DNA of 64,000 bases from Lutraria lutraria (Eukaryota > Mollusca > Bivalvia > Venerida > Mactridae). The notes beneath the pieces are model-generated. The model was not told the origin of the DNA, did no database searches, and was given only the letters and a program-made list of their open reading frames with translations. Of the stretch, positions 48,098 through 62,000 are shown piece after piece (within the stretch, counting starts at the first letter, position 1; each line of letters starts with the position of its first letter). The stretch is taken from assembly GCA_964023205.1 (NCBI GenBank), contig OZ026845.1, positions 8,442,001 through 8,506,000 on the forward strand. The letters are read 5' to 3'. The position numbers were made by a program, and so were the translations under genes.

Positions 48098-48927
48098 TTT
48101 TTAATTTAAAATTTATATTTAAATCGAAACTTATCCTTAGAACAATAAGATAATTATATACATATATGCAGTCAAAATATCTCTACAGTTTAAATCACTG
48201 ATTCGCCAAAATATTAATTCGAGTAATTATAAATATATATTCGTTATCACGCCTTGTAACAGTGTTGTTTTTATTTGTTAAACTTGTATTACCATAAAAA
48301 ATAAAATGTGATATAATTTCCTGTAATATCGTTAAGGTATCTATGTTCCATATTGTCTTTTAAAGTGTATTCTTCCATATAGTGGCCACATTGCTTTATT
48401 CTTTTATACTTTTTAGTGATATGTATACCCTTTAGTGACACGCTATTTTTATAGACTAGTACTATTTTCTTTCATAGCCATACACTGTGTAATGTGATAT
48501 ACACGTATAAACGCTATTTATAATATACTCAAGATTACTATTTTTCAGTTATTGTTTATCTTTGTGGCAGAATTAATAATAATAAAAAAAATGAAATACT
48601 GATCGACACTTAAGATCATCTAGATAAAAATATTTTTAAGAATAAGAATAATATCGCAATTCTTTTTTAGTAATGTTGTATGGTTATGATCGAGTACGAT
48701 TATACGCATAACAAATAAAGTGCAATTTTCAGCATTTTTCTATGTATTGTGTCGATCCCTGTTTTAGCGACGATTAAACGTTTGAAAAACATAAATAAAT
48801 TTTAAGGTTCTCCTTGCTTCATGTAAACCCGGTGTTCCACTAAACCAGTTTAGTGTTCGACTAAATTAGAAACATTCGATAAAAGAAATGTCGTAATTAA
48901 ATCGAGTGTCTCTTCATTCGTTGACAT
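48098..48927. promoter_or_regulatory. Divergent promoter interval between the claudin-like gene and CTC1
   Basis: About 830 AT-rich bases separate the start codon of the claudin-like gene (minus) from the candidate CTC1 start (plus). No gene or recognised repeat lies in it, so both promoters are expected here. No specific TATA or factor site is claimed. Confidence 0.4.
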
Positions 48928-49107
48928 ATGGCGGGAAATTTGACAGGGACACAAAGCTATAAGTCCCTGGTAAATCTATTGACTAGCGTAAAAATCGCGG
49001 AATCCCAGATCAAAAAGGGGATACATTTATCAGAAATATTATATATCCGTAAAGGCCCCGACTTTCGATTTAAACTATTACGAATCATCGTGTCTTGGAG
49101 TGAATAG
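48928..49107 (+). CDS. Candidate first exon of CTC1
   Basis: ATG 48928 opens a 59-codon frame (MAGNLTGTQSYKSLVNLL..., later KGPDFRFKLLRIIVSWSE). Two strong donors, gtgagt at 49112 and gtaagt just after, lie a few bases past an in-frame TAG (49105-49107). The +1 frame across the second half also stays open up to the donor (SVKAPTFDLNYYESSCLG), so the exon may change frame or the true start may lie elsewhere. Position, strand and protein-like composition suggest the CTC1 N-terminus, but similarity to known CTC1 is not clear here. Confidence 0.3.
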   Translation: MAGNLTGTQSYKSLVNLLTSVKIAESQIKKGIHLSEILYIRKGPDFRFKLLRIIVSWSE

Positions 49108-49194
49108 AGACGTGAGTTTGTAAGTAGTGTATTTTTCGGACAAGATGTTTCGGACAATGACATCAATAATCCATACTTCGTTACCTTTTCTCAG

Positions 49195-49265
49195 AAAATT
49201 GCATACTGACAATCATTTTTTTCTAATACATTCTGAAATCAAAAACATGTACTATACATCTCTAG
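49195..49265 (+). CDS. Candidate second exon of CTC1
   Basis: After a strong acceptor (ccttttctcag) the frame reads KLHTDNHFFLIHSEIKNMYY, then TSLG before gtattt. The pattern weakly resembles the vertebrate CTC1 N-terminal stretch around LSYSFVSVQDLKTHQ. Neither flanking phase can be joined to a certain exon, so this is tentative; the exon could run on to gtagca near 49292. Confidence 0.3.
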
Positions 49266-49329
49266 GTATTTGGCAAGAGTTTCCTAATCAAGTAGCAACT
49301 AGCCAAAGACTGGAATAATGTTATTTCAT

Positions 49330-49650
49330 GGTGGTTGATTACAAAACAGGTTTTTTTTGGTATTTTGGGAATATGACCCATACCCTTGGGATTGGGAATT
49401 TTCGCTGTGTTTTAATCAAAATTGGGAAAAAATGTTTAACTACATTTTTTGCATTGTTCAACTTATTCAATTTCTACATGTACTTAGTTTCCCATAGAAC
49501 AGTAGCAGAATAAGGTATTTATCAATAGTGATGTAAATGAAAAAGAAATTTTGGGGATTGGGAATTTTTGTCTGAATTGGGAAAAAAAGATACTATTTTC
49601 CATTGGGAATATGACCGAATTTCGGCTATAAAATCGGCCCCAAAAATCCC
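49330..49650. repeat. Repeat built of 'ttgggaatatgacc' units
   Basis: 'attttgggaatatgacccat', 'gggattgggaattttcgctg' and 'aaattgggaaaaaatg' recur in diverged form at 49340-49440 and 49550-49630. It lies in the region where an early CTC1 exon is expected but was not found. Confidence 0.5.
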
Positions 49651-49972
49651 TGCAAAATGAAAGTAGTGTGTTAGTCTGAATTATAAGGCGAATTATGATT
49701 ATTATCTCATTTGTAATTTCTTTTGACAATTTTTTGGTGGCCAATGCCAATCTAAATCATTTAAATGCAATATCATCAATGAAAAGTCTAAAATAAACAA
49801 AATAAATATATCCATTTATTAGGCTGTACATCATCCATTCAGAGTCAGACTAATGTATGCTCTATCTATACTACCTAAAAATCAAACTGTTGTTGAATTG
49901 TTAGTTAATTATTAACAATAATATATTTGCAGATGAATTAATTTGAATATAATAGTCTTTCTGTTATTTTAG

Positions 49973-50099
49973 GTATATAAGCATCAAACTCGACATGATC
50001 ACTGATGATGGAATAAGTAAATGTAGCTGTTATCTTCATCAGCAACATGGTCCTAAATGTGATTGATATTGACCTGGCTGGTTTTATTTTACATCACAG
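49973..50099 (+). CDS. CTC1: CTC1 exon with apparent change of frame
   Basis: After the acceptor ttctgttattttag one frame reads ISIKLDMITDDGISKCSCYL, which fits the OB-fold strand-turn of vertebrate CTC1 (LYVRDNTGVLSCELI). The end of the exon reads VLNVIDIDLAGFILHH in the frame one base on. That matches the following ELIDLDLSWLGHLFLF and gives the phase needed by the exon at 51127. The two frames cannot be joined without a one-base shift; an internal acceptor such as tgtag at 50026 would use only the second frame. Confidence 0.5.
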
Positions 50100-53000
50100 G
50101 TACACTTACATCTGATCATTACCAAATACTTTTACCGATCTATGTACTATAAACCATGGGGCCTAAATTAAAAATTTGTCTGTTTGCCCTTTACCGACCC
50201 TGAATTCTAGGAGTGGGTGGGTAGGTAGGAAAAATATTTTATTTTATTTCTGAATTTGACCTTTACCTAGCATGAAATTACACTTCTATCTAGAAGCATT
50301 CTATAGTCATTTTATATATTCTGCTACCATACAACCATTTAGTGTGTGCTTTAATCAACCATAAACATGTACTCAGTGCCTTAACACTTATTATTGTGTA
50401 TAAGTATAAAAAGTTCTCCCAGATTTTGCAATAAAATGTTTTGAGTCGGCATGATTTTTCGGGTTGGTCGGTAAAGGGCAAACAAACTTAATTTTAATTT
50501 AAGTCTGGTACATGGTACCCAGGGCTCTCCTTTGACTCTTGAAATGGCGTTTTGACTCTTGAAATTTGAAAAATAAGGTTTTTGACTCTTGAGAATTGGA
50601 ACCAAAGGGTCAAATTTACTATTACTTTAGTAGAAAATTATGTTGACTCTTTACATTTGTATCGGCTAAGGGTCATTTTGACCCCCAACTTTTGATGTCT
50701 ATGGAGCGCCTTGGGTACCTGACAACACAATGGTTAAATGTTATTCTTAACATGCTATGATCAATTAATCTGTAGGAACTGAAAGTCCTGTTCGTAAGTA
50801 TCTTCATAGCTTTACAATCCACATGTCCGCTGTAGTAAGAGCTTAAAAAACATGTTTAACATTTACAACAGGTGCATGCTTAAAGTAGTATTATATGTTG
50901 AAATTGCTGTTTAACATAATTTATTAATATTTGAATTTCTTCAAGTCAGCAGGTCACTTTTGACAATAATGATTACAGGCATTTGAAAATCAGCAAGTTG
51001 TCAGATATTGAGATGAAGAAGGATCACTATTAGTGATTTTATTTTTTTTGGCATGTATATTTGGTAATTGATTTGTAGCTTAAAATGTCTCATAAATTAT
51101 CATTTATGATAAATTATATATCTTAGATGCAAGGATGGGAAGGAGAATGTCAGAGACCCTGTCAATATCAGATCATGTGCTTCATGTATCAGTGAAGTGA
51201 TTAGAATCAAAGATAGTCATTTGTTTCTTGTGAAGCTTAATGCTGCTGTCAATATTGTTGTCAAGGTATATATATAATACAGTTGAATCTCGTTATCTCA
51301 AATTTCTAGGGACCGTGGAAATCAGTTTGAGATAACCGAAATTTGAGATAAACAAATGCTCAGTCTGTATAATTATATTGGAGGTAAGCAGATTAATTTC
51401 ATATAGAGAAAGAGCAAAAAAATCGGGACCCAACAAAACAGTTTGACATAACGAGATTCAACTAGTTATGTTTTAATTAACCTGCCTGTATGGAACTTTG
51501 ATTGAATATTCTTTTGATGACTTAATTCAATGAAGTTATGATTAAACATGATCTGAAATGTGTATACAAAAAACTATACATTGTATTTACCAAATGTTCT
51601 AAGAAAGAAATAGATAATTGTATATAACTAGGTTTAATAGAATAAGAATTACCGTCAATATCTGCTTACAATAAGATTTAGATATAATTTCCCGTTAGAA
51701 TATGTAAATCGTCTATAAAGATACAGTGATCTTTTTTCACTATATTTACTGCCGAATATGGACATTTTCCCCTATCAAAATTTTCTTCATTTTTCCCCTA
51801 AAATGTTCAGAATTTTCCCCTAACAAGAAGTGTTTTCCACATGATCATGTAAAAAGAAGACAAATACAACAGTTTTCACACCATTGTCACCAACCACAGT
51901 GTAGTAATATTTATATTTATGATTTAAACAACTAAATAATCACTTATTCCATAGAAATAAATGTTATTATATATTCCCCTTTTGAAATTTGTTGCGCTAA
52001 ATTTCCCCTTTTGATGGGCATGGGTAGTGAGAAAATTTTAAAAAATCACAGATATATTTTTGCATAATATCATTTGTTATACAGCTCAAAGGTAGATATT
52101 TATTATCTTTCTAAAATGAGTTTATAATCAAGTAAAGTAATTTTATTATAGCAATTTATAGCCTTCTGCATAACAATATAGTATTTATACTTTGATTTTT
52201 TTTCAGATTAAAAATCTGAACCAATGGCATGAGAAACTTGAGCTATATAAGGAATTTATTTTCACATGTGTTAGACCAACAACATTACAGAAGGTAATTT
52301 AAGACTTATCCCAAACTCTTTCTTGTTGCATACTTGATGAAATTTCCAACCACCATTTTGTCATATCTGTGCTGGTTTATTATTACTGTATACGTTGAAA
52401 TTTTGGCGGTGGTTTAATGTTCGCTATTTTGGCGGTTGATAGGTTTCAGCCAATTTAAAACCCCGCCAATAATTCACACCGCAGATATATAACACCGCCA
52501 ATAATAGCAAAAAAATAGTTTGACTTAAGCTTAAAATAATTAATCAGTGGTTAAATATGCAAATAAATGCAAATAAGTTATACTTTTGTACATATACATA
52601 AAATGGCATATAAAAATAGTCGTTATCAACAAAAAAGCTAAGTGATATGGACAAACAAGCAAACCATTACCATTTGTTAATAAAAGGTGCTAATCTTTGA
52701 CGGTGTTTGCAATTTTTATAACAAAGGGATACTATTAACGATGTATATCACAATAAGAAAAGGGCATTGTACAAGTATATGGAAGGTGCGAACATGTTTA
52801 CAAACAAAGAACATTTAAAGATGTAAAGCAAATTAAAATATAGGTTACATTGGTTTAATTTTAGCAGCGGCGGACAATAGATGGTTTTATTTTGGCGGAT
52901 TTTTAAGAAATCGCCAATTCTTGACCACCGCCAATATTTAAATTTCCAAAAAACGCCAAATTTTAGCCCCGCCAATTTAAAGACGTATGCAGTATGTTTA

Positions 53001-56000
53001 GTAGTCATGTCATGATCTACCTGGAGGTTTTACAGCCACTGAAGGCCTGACTACCGTATTTATTATGTACTCACTCACTTTTAGTGATGGGGGCTATACT
53101 AGAATCACGTAAAATGTCCCGTCACGTCACATTTCTTGTTAAGACTGTAACATTGTTGTTATTCCCCTACCGGTGTTTACACCAGAGGGGACTATAGGTT
53201 TGCACACGGTCTGTCTTTTGTGTGTCAGAGAATACTTAGAACACTAATTCAAGCAAGGTTAATGAAATTTTGTATGTTAATATGTGGTAATGTGGAGATT
53301 ATGCATGTCAGTCTGTCTGCAGGTCTGACTGTCTTGTCTGTCTGCCTCAACCGCTCCAACAAGTCATTGTCATGGCCCAACCAGTTTATGACTAATGTGT
53401 TGTAAGCAATACCAGTCACTTGTTTATTGATGGATTTCAAAATAACATAGCTTGAATATTCACCTACAATATGGAGCTTTGTCTGGGCCCGTGTGTTGTG
53501 CACGAAACCCAGGACTGCAACTACAAGGACAAGGTTACATTTGAAGTTGAATGTCAAAGGACAAATGTAGGGACACATCTGTGTCAAAGTAATTGTCCCA
53601 TCTGTGACAAGCTCTAGTTGATATTAATGGATAATGCCCTTATAAATGACTCCAATATTTCTTCGGAGCATTCTCACTGATTAAATTGTATTTTTCAACT
53701 TTGCTAACATTTTTTTAACAAATTTAGATCATTAATTAAATGTTCCAAGCTGTCTGATGATTGGGAGAGATACTTGTTTGATGCATTGTTTTTAGTTAGT
53801 CTGAAATGTTCAAACAGATGTCTGGTTGGGATATGAAATACTTAGTTTAGGGATTATAGCAAATTCAGTGGTATAGGAAAACAATTCCCATGTTTGTTTG
53901 TTTGCTTGTGTTTTATGCCCCTTTTCAACATTCAGAGTCATAAGAGGTGAGCAGTTCATAACTTCATATACATGTAACCATCGTTCCTGGGAAGAACCAG
54001 TACTAGACTTTCATCCTCCATATGCATCTGCCTACTTTCTCACATAAGAGACATGGGTGGTAGTGGGGCTGGAACTCAATAATAAAAAAAATATGCAGCT
54101 TTATGTGGTAATTCTTATTATTGATATCAAATAAGAAACATTAACTTTTATAGGGGAGTAAAAATGCTCATAGAGTTTATGCTGCTACAGAACAGAGTGA
54201 GTTAATCATTCCTGGTGACTTGTCCTTTGTGGAAGTGAATTATATTGACTGGCTAAATCAGCATGGCTGTGATAGTACTGAACACTTAGCAGGTTTAAAA
54301 CAAGAAGATATACTGTGCAGGGATCTGTTTAGTTATCAGGTATGTTTAAAAGTCTATTGTACTTTGCACATGTCAATCAGTCCATCCATCTGTAACAAAT
54401 ACCTAGAGAACTATTTGGCCTAAGCTTCTCAGATTTGGTAAGGAAGTTGGTCATCACATGTAGATAAACCCTATTAATATTGAGTAAGTTAATCAAAGGT
54501 CACACTCGCAGTGACCTTCAGCACAAAAACCTTGTCCGACAGATAACTAGAGAACGATTTTGCCTAAGGTCCTCCGATTTGGTTGAGAGGTTGGTCATTA
54601 CATGTAGAAGGCCCGTATTGATTTTGAGGTCAGAAGGTCAAAGGTCAAGGTCTTACTATCCATTTGGCCTCTAGGGGGCATCCATGTTTAACAAACACTT
54701 ACTAACTCTTGTTTTCTCATCTTTACACTTCAATATCCATTGACATATTTTTTTGGTAGGATCAGGTTGTTTATTAGGTAATGTCTGTTATGAATAAAGA
54801 TTTATAGAATTGTGAGATTGAGAAACGCTTTTTTGTTTCAGGGGAAAATAACTAATGTTCTTGATGGTAATATGTGTGTGTATGAACTTGATGATACAGT
54901 TAGGTAAATATCTATCTGCTATTATCAAGTGTTTAGCATTGTTGGGAAAATTTATCTTTATATTATATATCATTTATATGTATCATCTGGTAGATCATTA
55001 AAGATGTGTTTATTAGGAGAAAAGTCCAGAATGTATTTAAAATTGGTCTGTCTTAAGTTATGCCCCTTTGTTGAGGTATGATGAATCAGAGCTGGGTACC
55101 CGACTGATGAAGTCTTGTAGTAAAAGGAATTATGATTGTTTCAACTGAATTACAACTTTATTAGACAGTCAATACTTAGGCCTTTTTGTCCCAAATGTCA
55201 TCTTAATGTTGAATAATGTATTCATAATTTTTCCTTTTACCTTTAAGACTGTATGCTAGCAAAGTGCCTGCAGTTCACAAATTTTCTCATCTACAAATTG
55301 GTTCAACAGTAATTGTACAGAATGCTCACCATCGAGTTTCTCAAGAGGTGAGTAAAGTGTTTTGACAAATGTACCATGTTAGTGTGAAAATCTACCTTAT
55401 GGTACTGGCATACAAAATTTTATTTTACATGGTTGTCATATACTCAAAGCATCAATACTTGTAATGCCGGTGGTACTTATTTTATCATCAACATTTGTTT
55501 TGATTTGCTATTTATTTTGTCTATTATTTAACTGTTGTTTAAGAGCCGCCTTAGAGAGATGGGAGAGAATATACAGGGGAACCGGGCATTTATATCCCGG
55601 CACTTATTTCAAATAGTTTTTCCTGATTCTTTATTATGTCAGTTGTGAAGCACCAGTACAAGCCTCACCCATTTTCCTGTGATTTTCTGAGTACTATAGT
55701 ACTAAGGTTGTTAGTTTGGCTGGAAACATTGAAAAAGTGTCTCGGAAATTTCAGAAGGTGGACCCAAGGAATGAACCCAAGACCTTTCAATAAGTACCAG
55801 TAGTTCAGCATGTTACCTTTAGACCTCTGATCCATACTTGTTTGTCTCATTACTGTTTCTAGTATATAAATTAGGTTACATCTTTTCTTTAGGTAATTTT
55901 ATATCGGGACAAACAACTGCATGTAAAATGGAATAAATAAATCTTTGCTGCCATGATCTGTTTGAGTTCAGCAGTTATTATTATCTGTTTCTAAACAATT

Positions 56001-59000
56001 CCAACTCATCTATTACTATTTCAGTTTCCTAAATTAAGTATATACTGCTGTATGTTGTCCAGTATTAAAGTGATAAATACCGGTAATGAGAAAAAGGTGA
56101 GAATTTTCTTATTTATAACAATGTCAAACCTTCAACCAAAGGTCATCATTGGGAAAGACATTACATGGCCGTTATTGGCAGGTGCCCTTATTCAGAGGTC
56201 ATTTTGTTCTAGATGATCAATGTTTTGAGAAGCCTTTATTTACTGGGTTGCTTTTATTCAGAGGTGGTCGCTAACACAGGTTTGACTGTGGCTCGCAATG
56301 TTAGTAATAGACATGTAAAGCAGTATACAACTGTAACTATTATGGTTTGATAATGATGTGATTACTGTGACATTCTGATTAATGATACTCTACTGCATCA
56401 TTAAGGTCATTTATTTCTCACTTTGGATCCATATGTTGTATAAGCAAGTTGTCAGTCGGTTGCAGAATGTGGAGGAATAGGTGCTTATGCTGGTACATAA
56501 CCAATGTGATATGCTTTGGTCAACATCCCACTTTACATGACTGAAATATTGTTGATAATGGTATAATAGCCAACTCAAATAAACATTTACTGTTGTACTG
56601 ATTGATGTGTTTTGTTATTTGTAGTGCATTACTAAGAAAGCCAGTGATACCCTGAAAAGATTGTTGTTTCTATCAGACCAGACACAACTACAGTTGGATC
56701 AAATATTTGATGTGAGACAAATTCTGAAGAAACAATTTCTTGCCCAATATGGTGAAAGGTATGTATCAAGTTAAGTGCTGAACCATCTGCATTTACCATC
56801 TACACATTATTTGTATAAAATATAACCATCTGCACATTAATTAACCATCTACACATTATATGACTATCTACTTGTTAAGTGTTGCTAACGGAGGATGGGA
56901 GTCTAGTACTGGTTCTTCCCAGGAATGATGGTTAGGTAAACTGTCCGCCTTATATGACTCTTGACTGTTGCAAATGGCCATAAAAAACAAACAAAGAACA
57001 ACCATCTATACATATTAACCAACTTACTCTACCGGTAATTGTTTTTTAATCAGAGATTATCCAAAAAGTGCTGATTTCAAGAACAAAAATAAAGATGAAT
57101 ACATGCTACATTACATGTCTTTTATGTGAGATAGTAGGCAGTTGCTTACGGAGGATGGGAGTCTAGTACTTGTTATTACCAGGAACGATTGTTAGGTGAA
57201 CAGTCTGCCTCATATGACTCTGACTGTTGAAAGGGGGCGTAAAACTCAAACAAATGTTATATATTGGACGATGCCGGTGTTCATGTGTATTGTTTCATTT
57301 TTACAGAATCTTTGCAATGTGTTTTTTATTTGCAGACAAATGGAGAAGACATTTTCAGTGATTATACAAAGCAAGGAAATCAGTGATATAGTATGTAAGG
57401 TGACACCACGTAATGTTCTGGATGAGTTCTTGTCAGTCCCTCATCAATGTTTACTTCAAGATTCTGCAATGGTAAGACTTATTAAGCGTTCACATTAATT
57501 TCGTTTCGAATAAATAATGCTTATTGGGTATTGTAATCTTATTTCATTCCTTAACAATGTTATTTTTTACTTGTTGCTTGAAAAACATTTTGTTGGCGAC
57601 AGTAGTGTGTTTGTGTTTAATATTGAAATTACAATTACTGTATTTTCATTTATTTTTGTTGGGTTCAATTTTCGTGTTTTTTTCTAAAATGGCTATTTTG
57701 TGGGAACATAAATTCGTGGATTTTGATTTTTTAAAAAAAAGCCATATCTCTGCATTTGAATTTGTGGGGATTTGATTGCGTGAATGAACTAACCCACGAA
57801 ATCCACGAAATTAAATCCCAAATGAAAATTAATGATTCAACAGTATAACCATATGTGTTTGTAATAAATGTTAATAGAATTGTTTACAATATTGCATTTG
57901 TTTTCATATAAATACTGACCACATTTAAAGCATTACCTTAATATTGTCTTATAGTGAAATATAAAGAATTTTATGCTGTCAGATGTATTGTTTGTTATTT
58001 AGACATGGCAATTGCACAACAAAGATAAAAACTATTGGTCATCATACTTGTCTCATACTTCCATGATCAACTGGTTATACAAGTCTGTTACCATTGTTTG
58101 TTCTAGACTTCGCGAAAGACAAAAAAATCTGCCAGACGTTCAGTCTGACAAGCTTGGAAATTCTGTCAGACAGCAAGGAAATCTGTCAGACCGAAAAAAG
58201 TAAACAAGTATAAAATTTATGCATATACATCAGGTATATAAGTCACAGGACAGCAGGACTTAGGAGATAGGATTCTTTTCTGGACCAACACACTATCTAT
58301 CAGACAAGTTGCCGGTTTGACACCTTTCACGAAGTCTGTTGTTCTATGTTGATTTATGATTTATTACATCTTTAAGACTTATATTTGTATTCACCTTAAA
58401 TGTTTCAAAAGATTCAGGATAACAGACAGCTGGTTACTATTGGTGATGTGAAGAATAATATACCTGGTATAAACAAAGATTGTCTGGAATGGCAGAGTAT
58501 GAAAGTACCTGGGGATTCAACTCATGTATGTAAGATTATATCAGTGGAGATTTATATACAAGTTTATCATTTCAATATTTAATGTGACGTTTTCACAATG
58601 TCTGTATAAACTATTACCGAAGATACTTTTACAATAGAAACATCCTCGCTAAAGGAATTACATTCAGTACCATTGATAATAATATCCGTATGTGATTATT
58701 TTAATTCCCATCAAGTCAAAGTTTCATTCATTGTGTTGCTGCATCCCTTTTTACCTTGCGCTGTTGATAACTGACACAAATTCTAATGTGAATAGAATAT
58801 CCAAAATATATATTTTAATGTCTGTAACAAAATTCCAGCACATATTAAAGCTTGCATTTTTAAAAAGATTTCAAGTATAGATATTCATCGTAAACTTATT
58901 TTCAGGTTATCATTGGTGTGCTAGAAGCCAATGAGCAAAATGGAGAAATTTTTATTAAGGATTCAACTGGAAACCTTGGTGTTTTAATTTCAAGTTGCCA

Positions 59001-62000
59001 TGGAAACAATGAAGTGACAGCTAAATGTTCAGCATCATGTGACTGCAGTAACCAACTTCCTGGTGAAATGTTTCCATGTTCATACTTACATCCATGTTGT
59101 AAAGGAAAGACTGTAGCAATCTCAGTGTATCTACTTATCAGTGAAACATTGTTTAAAGAACGTAGACTGTTGTTTAAGAAGTTAAACAAACAGAATTCTA
59201 CTTGTGATGATATATGTGATAGATACGTCGTTTTTGATATGAAAGATGCAATTTTTATCAGTCATTTTAAACTTGTTTCAAACACTGTACTAGCTGAAGC
59301 TACTGATAAAGTTTCAAGTGTTGGTTGTTCTAAACAGGATTTGCCAAGAAATGACAGTAGACATAAAGCTGATTCAAATACAATAGAAAATTCTATGCAA
59401 AATCAAATTCCTTACAAACAAAATATTACAACAGATGATCAATCAAGTAATAAGATATCAACTTTACACAAGCATGTCAGAGAAGACGGGGGAATATTCT
59501 TTTGTAAAAAGACTACTTGCTCTATACAGAGTCGCATTTTGTTGTCTGATACTACAAGTAGCATGCCTGAAAATTCTGTTCCTTCATCTGTGGGAAAAAG
59601 TAGTAAGAATGATGATATTGTACAGAAAGCTACTTTCCAAGTAAAACCAATACCTACCAAAAAAAGATCACATGTAGATTCTAAATCTGTTGATGAGCAG
59701 AATAAAGTTTCTAGAACAGAAATATTTGAAGTTCCACGTTTAGACATATTAGCTGGAAATTTAAATGGCTTTGGCAGTGTAAAATTTGAGACAAAAACTA
59801 ATGGTGTTGAAAATGGCAACCAGACTAAAGATTATGATGAAGTTCTTTTGTTTATTGAGAATAAAGGATCTCTGATTGCTGGAGAGGTTGAATGTAGATT
59901 TAATGCAGAGTGTGTGTTGATAGATAGGGACACGAATAAGAAGGTAGGTACTCATGTGTTTGTTGGGTATTTGAATTATGATTGCATTGACAGCATCTAA
60001 ATGTTAAGAAGATGACATTCAAATCTACTGGAATCATCGTATCCAAACCAAGTGATTAGTAAGTTCTAACACCCTTAAACTTATCCCTATCAGTCCGGAT
60101 ATTTCAGCTTGAAATCTGAGTTCATATCTCTGTAATAAAAGTGTTATTATTTTGACTTAAAACAAGTCCTACAAATGTTTGAGTGATCTCATAATTCTTT
60201 GACATAACTCAATTTGATTCATTCAGAATTAAACAAAATGATTTATTTATTTCTAGTGACTGGACTATGTCCATCTTTCAGGTAATTCTGGAGTTTACAA
60301 GACGAGCATCTAGGTGGTACCACATGTTGTACCCACAGTCTGTGTATAAATTATCTGTATATGGGACAGCTGTATCTGTATTATCACAATGTTTTAGTGG
60401 TGAAAAAGTACAGAAAATGTTGATGAAAAGTAACACAAAGTAAGAAAACTTATTTTTATCATTTAAACCTCGGTTACAGCCATTTACCATTAAACTTGAA
60501 TTACTATTTAGACAAATCATTTTCTGAAAATATATAATACATAATATGTCATAGGTTGTAGTTAGTCAATATGTCACTTGGACAATAAGTTTGAACTTAA
60601 ACATGAAAAATTGCATTTTGTAAAATTTACTGAATATTTTCATGTTCCATATATTGTTTACAGGATATGTTATAGAGTCCATTCTGAGGTTAATGTAAGT
60701 CAAGTGTGGGCGTCAAATTCTGTTGTAACAAATTCTGTTGTAACAGATTTAGATATCTTACATGAAATAGAAGATGTTCTGGACACCAGGTGAGTGTTTT
60801 TAGATTCCTGCTATTCACTATATGTGCTTTAAGCTGTAGATATTGTATGCATGTTTTATGGTGTCACACCATGTTCTTCTACCTGCCTTGTTTAATTTAA
60901 AGTTTAACTTACAGTGATGCAGTAGAACCTTTCTAATCCAAACTTGTTTGGTTTCGAGAGGATTCTGGATTAAAAGGTTAATAATTAAGTAAATTCTACT
61001 GTAGTATTTGACCTTTATGACTCGCTTAAACATTTGTGGTTGGACTAATGTCATTCGTTGTCTGGAAAAGAATGGATTGTTTATGTTCACTGGTCTAGAA
61101 ATCAGTTTTATTGAGAGGTTTTTATATTCTATTACAGTAACACAGAAAAGTTTGTTAGCTTTGAAGGCATCATCATAGGCCGACATTTGGTGAAACCTGG
61201 TTTTGGACCAAGGTACAACATTGAAGATAAAGGTAATGATTAAATGATTAAACCCCACTATTACAGAAATACTTGGCAGAAATGTTCACCAAAATGTTAT
61301 GATGTGTCATGTGTAACACCCAGGGAAAACTGCCTCTCGAAAGAAATCAAGTTCGCATCTTTAAGTAATAGCCAATAAATTTGCTGAAAAATCTCTATAC
61401 TTCAGTTTTTTAACATTGTGTGTCAAAGTGGGCATGTAGGAGTATTTGTCACACCTGTGACAATGCTCTAGTTTATATTTAATTGTATATTAATTGTTGA
61501 TATGTCTGCTGTCAACCTTTATTTATTTACTTATTTTTCTGGATCAAGATAAATTAATGTCTAAGTTCTGTTATAATGATTGTATAGTGTTATTATGTGT
61601 GATATTCACAAACTACAGGAGGTGACCTTATTGGGGATATAAATGGAATGATTTCTATATTTAATCCAATTACTGGTAATGTATTTAAAGACTTGTGGTG
61701 AGTTTTTTTAAAGATGTCTTATCGTTGCCTTTGTTTGATTGTAAATTTTTTATGATTTTTTTCCAGGTGCCAGTGGTATGTTTTCAAGACTTCATGTACA
61801 GGACAAAAACAAGAAGAATGACATATGGGTAACATAATATTTATATGTATGCAATTGACCTGTTCTCCATTATATGTCAGTAGTACTGAGTACATTTATA
61901 AGTTGGAAAAGTTCACCAAATACTGGCTGGAATCGGGGTCTGTGGACTGAAGGTTGTTTTGCTGAAAAATTTAAAGAAGGGAATACTTGCCTGAACTATA

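Larger units (their letters stand above)
53880..57250. repeat. Three copies of a dispersed repeat in CTC1 introns
   Basis: The stretches at about 53930-54080, 56880-56995 and 57130-57250 share 'gaggatgggagtctagtact', 'cccaggaa(t/c)gatggttagg' and 'ctgactgttg' (the first in the reverse direction). The sequence between copies is CTC1 coding and other intron sequence. Confidence 0.6.

Noticed and set aside
49484..49750. 88-residue minus-strand frame
   Set aside because: It overlaps the 'ttgggaatatgacc' repeat and carries no motif.
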